Shown in pieces: positions 63,219 to 64,000 of a DNA stretch of 64,000 nt (positions are counted from its first letter, which is position 1; every line of letters starts with the position of its first letter). The notes beneath the pieces are model-generated. The model was not told the origin of the DNA and did not search any database. It saw only the letters and a program-made list of their open reading frames with translations. The stretch is from CBDAQD01 sp965275905 (lineage in GTDB: Bacteria; Pseudomonadota; Alphaproteobacteria; Rhizobiales; JAJFHC01). The stretch covers positions 62,001 to 126,000 of the forward strand of contig CBDHYJ010000079.1 of assembly GCA_965275905.1 (NCBI GenBank), written 5' to 3'. Both the position numbers and the translations under genes were made by a program.

Positions 63219-64000
63219 CTACACCCAACCCTGCAGTTCGCGCGTGAGCAGCGTGTCCAGCATGGCGATGCTTGCGTCGGAATCGTTGAGGCACGGGATC
63301 GCCGCGAAGTTCTCACCGCCATTCTCGTGGAATATCTCGCCGACCTCCATGGCGATTTCCTCCAGCGTCTCGACACAGTCCGACGCGAAACCCGGCGTGA
63401 TGATGGCGAGATTCCGGACGCCGCTCTGCGCCAGCGCTTCGACAGTCTTGTCGGTATAAGGCTGCAGCCATTCCGCCTTGCCGAACCGGGACTGAAAGGT
63501 CAGCTTGAGCCGGTTTTCGTCCCAGCCCAGCGCCTCGCGCAGCAGGCGCGTCGTCTTGTGGCAATGGCAGTGATAGGGATCGCCCTTGTCGAAATACTCC
63601 TTCGGCAGACCGTGGTAGGACGCGATCACGACCTCGGGCTCCCAATCCAGTTGCGCCACGCTCGCCTTGAGCGATTGCGCCACGGCGTCAATATAGGCCG
63701 GGTCGTCATGATAGGGCGGATTGGTGCGGATCGCGGGCTGCCAGCGCATCTGCTTCAGGGCATCGAAGGCCTTGTCGAAGACAGTGGCCGATGTTGCCGC
63801 GCTGTACTGCGGATACAGCGCGAACAGCAGGATCCGGTCGCATCCCTGATCCTTCAGGGCCTGCAGGCGATCGGCAATTGACGGCTGGCCGTAACGCATG
63901 GCCCAGTCGACGATGACATTCGGAAAACGCGCACCGATCGCCTCGGCGACTTTCTCGCTCTGGCTGCGCGTGATCGTGCGCAGGGGTGACTCATCCAGTT
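63219..64000 (-). CDS. hemH: Ferrochelatase (partial; N-terminal part outside the window)
   Basis: The frame runs off the right end, leaving about 260 codons. Visible family marks: ESPLRTITRSQSEKVAEAI near the truncated end, VDWAMRYGQPSI, the active-site histidine in VIASYHGLPKEYF, FQSRFGKAEWLQPY, and IITPGFASDCVETLEEI with the catalytic glutamate. Ferrochelatase inserts ferrous iron into protoporphyrin IX, the last step of haem synthesis, which supplies the haems for NapB and NapC and the cytochrome b in this window. It stands on the minus strand, 159 bases upstream of the SPFH gene. Confidence 0.95.
   Translation of the reverse strand, partial: LDESPLRTITRSQSEKVAEAIGARFPNVIVDWAMRYGQPSIADRLQALKDQGCDRILLFALYPQYSAATSATVFDKAFDALKQMRWQPAIRTNPPYHDDPAYIDAVAQSLKASVAQLDWEPEVVIASYHGLPKEYFDKGDPYHCHCHKTTRLLREALGWDENRLKLTFQSRFGKAEWLQPYTDKTVEALAQSGVRNLAIITPGFASDCVETLEEIAMEVGEIFHENGGENFAAIPCLNDSDASIAMLDTLLTRELQGWV

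Overview
This 64 kb window is a high-GC chromosomal segment of an alphaproteobacterium. The evidence is the set of lineage markers: a GapR/DUF2312 protein, a CpdR-type single-domain response regulator, a perfect CtrA-type TTAA-N7-TTAA box, a cysteine-free L36 of the alphaproteobacterial kind, RpoH- and ECF-style promoter patterns typical of the class, and a periplasmic NapEFDABC nitrate reductase. The order cannot be fixed from this sequence alone. There is no phage, integrase, intact insertion sequence or CRISPR array. Nearly all of the window reads as ordinary core and accessory chromosome, except a small AT-richer stretch around 27.6-28.5 kb that looks acquired.

Layout. 1-8.3 kb: the end of an NtrC-like activator, two cell-wall genes (an L,D-transpeptidase and a DUF882/M15-like protein with a long Pro-rich tail), GapR, DUF1244, an N-formylglutamate amidohydrolase, a DUF1036 protein and pyruvate kinase. 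8.3-23.3 kb: regulators (LysR, AraC, GlxA-type), methyltransferases, a tandem rhodanese, a transporter, glycerate kinase and an alpha/beta hydrolase. Within this lies a compact ECF sigma locus (12.5-16.3 kb): a molybdopterin oxidoreductase with its cytochrome b, divergent from sigma factor, RskA-like anti-sigma and a secreted fasciclin protein. 23.3-31.5 kb: a TPR protein, L36, a response regulator, a run of unknown membrane or secreted proteins, a DUF4145 gene, a WrbA-like flavoprotein with a divergent HxlR regulator, tRNA-Val(GAC), CpdR and a second N-formylglutamate amidohydrolase. 31.5-40 kb: a candidate trans-acting small RNA, an MFS transporter, YceI, HisN-type phosphatase, a lysophospholipase-like hydrolase, a heat-shock Hsp20 gene with an RpoH promoter and a ROSE-type thermosensor, threonine aldolase and an S9 peptidase. 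40-54 kb: gltBD, an SGNH hydrolase, an MltB-type transglycosylase, and the envelope-polysaccharide genes galE, galU, an outer-membrane barrel and kdsD. 54-64 kb: a Crp/Fnr regulator divergent from napEFDABC, then motA-motB, an SPFH/NfeD pair and a partial ferrochelatase.

How the genes work together. The most informative unit is the ECF locus. The promoters of the cytochrome b/molybdoenzyme operon (minus strand) and of the fasciclin gene (plus strand) carry the same TGCAACT-N16-CGTT arrangement, which suggests that the sigma factor between them drives both flanks. The nap operon has a Dnr/Fnr-type box exactly 41.5 bases upstream of an inferred start, next to a cysteine-free Fnr-family gene, so local control is likely. 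The Hsp20 leader combines transcriptional and translational heat control. A minus-strand RNA with an anti-Shine-Dalgarno UUUCCUCCC loop and a strong terminator sits in the gap at 31.6 kb.

All calls come from reading the sequence and from knowledge of the families; no database search was run.
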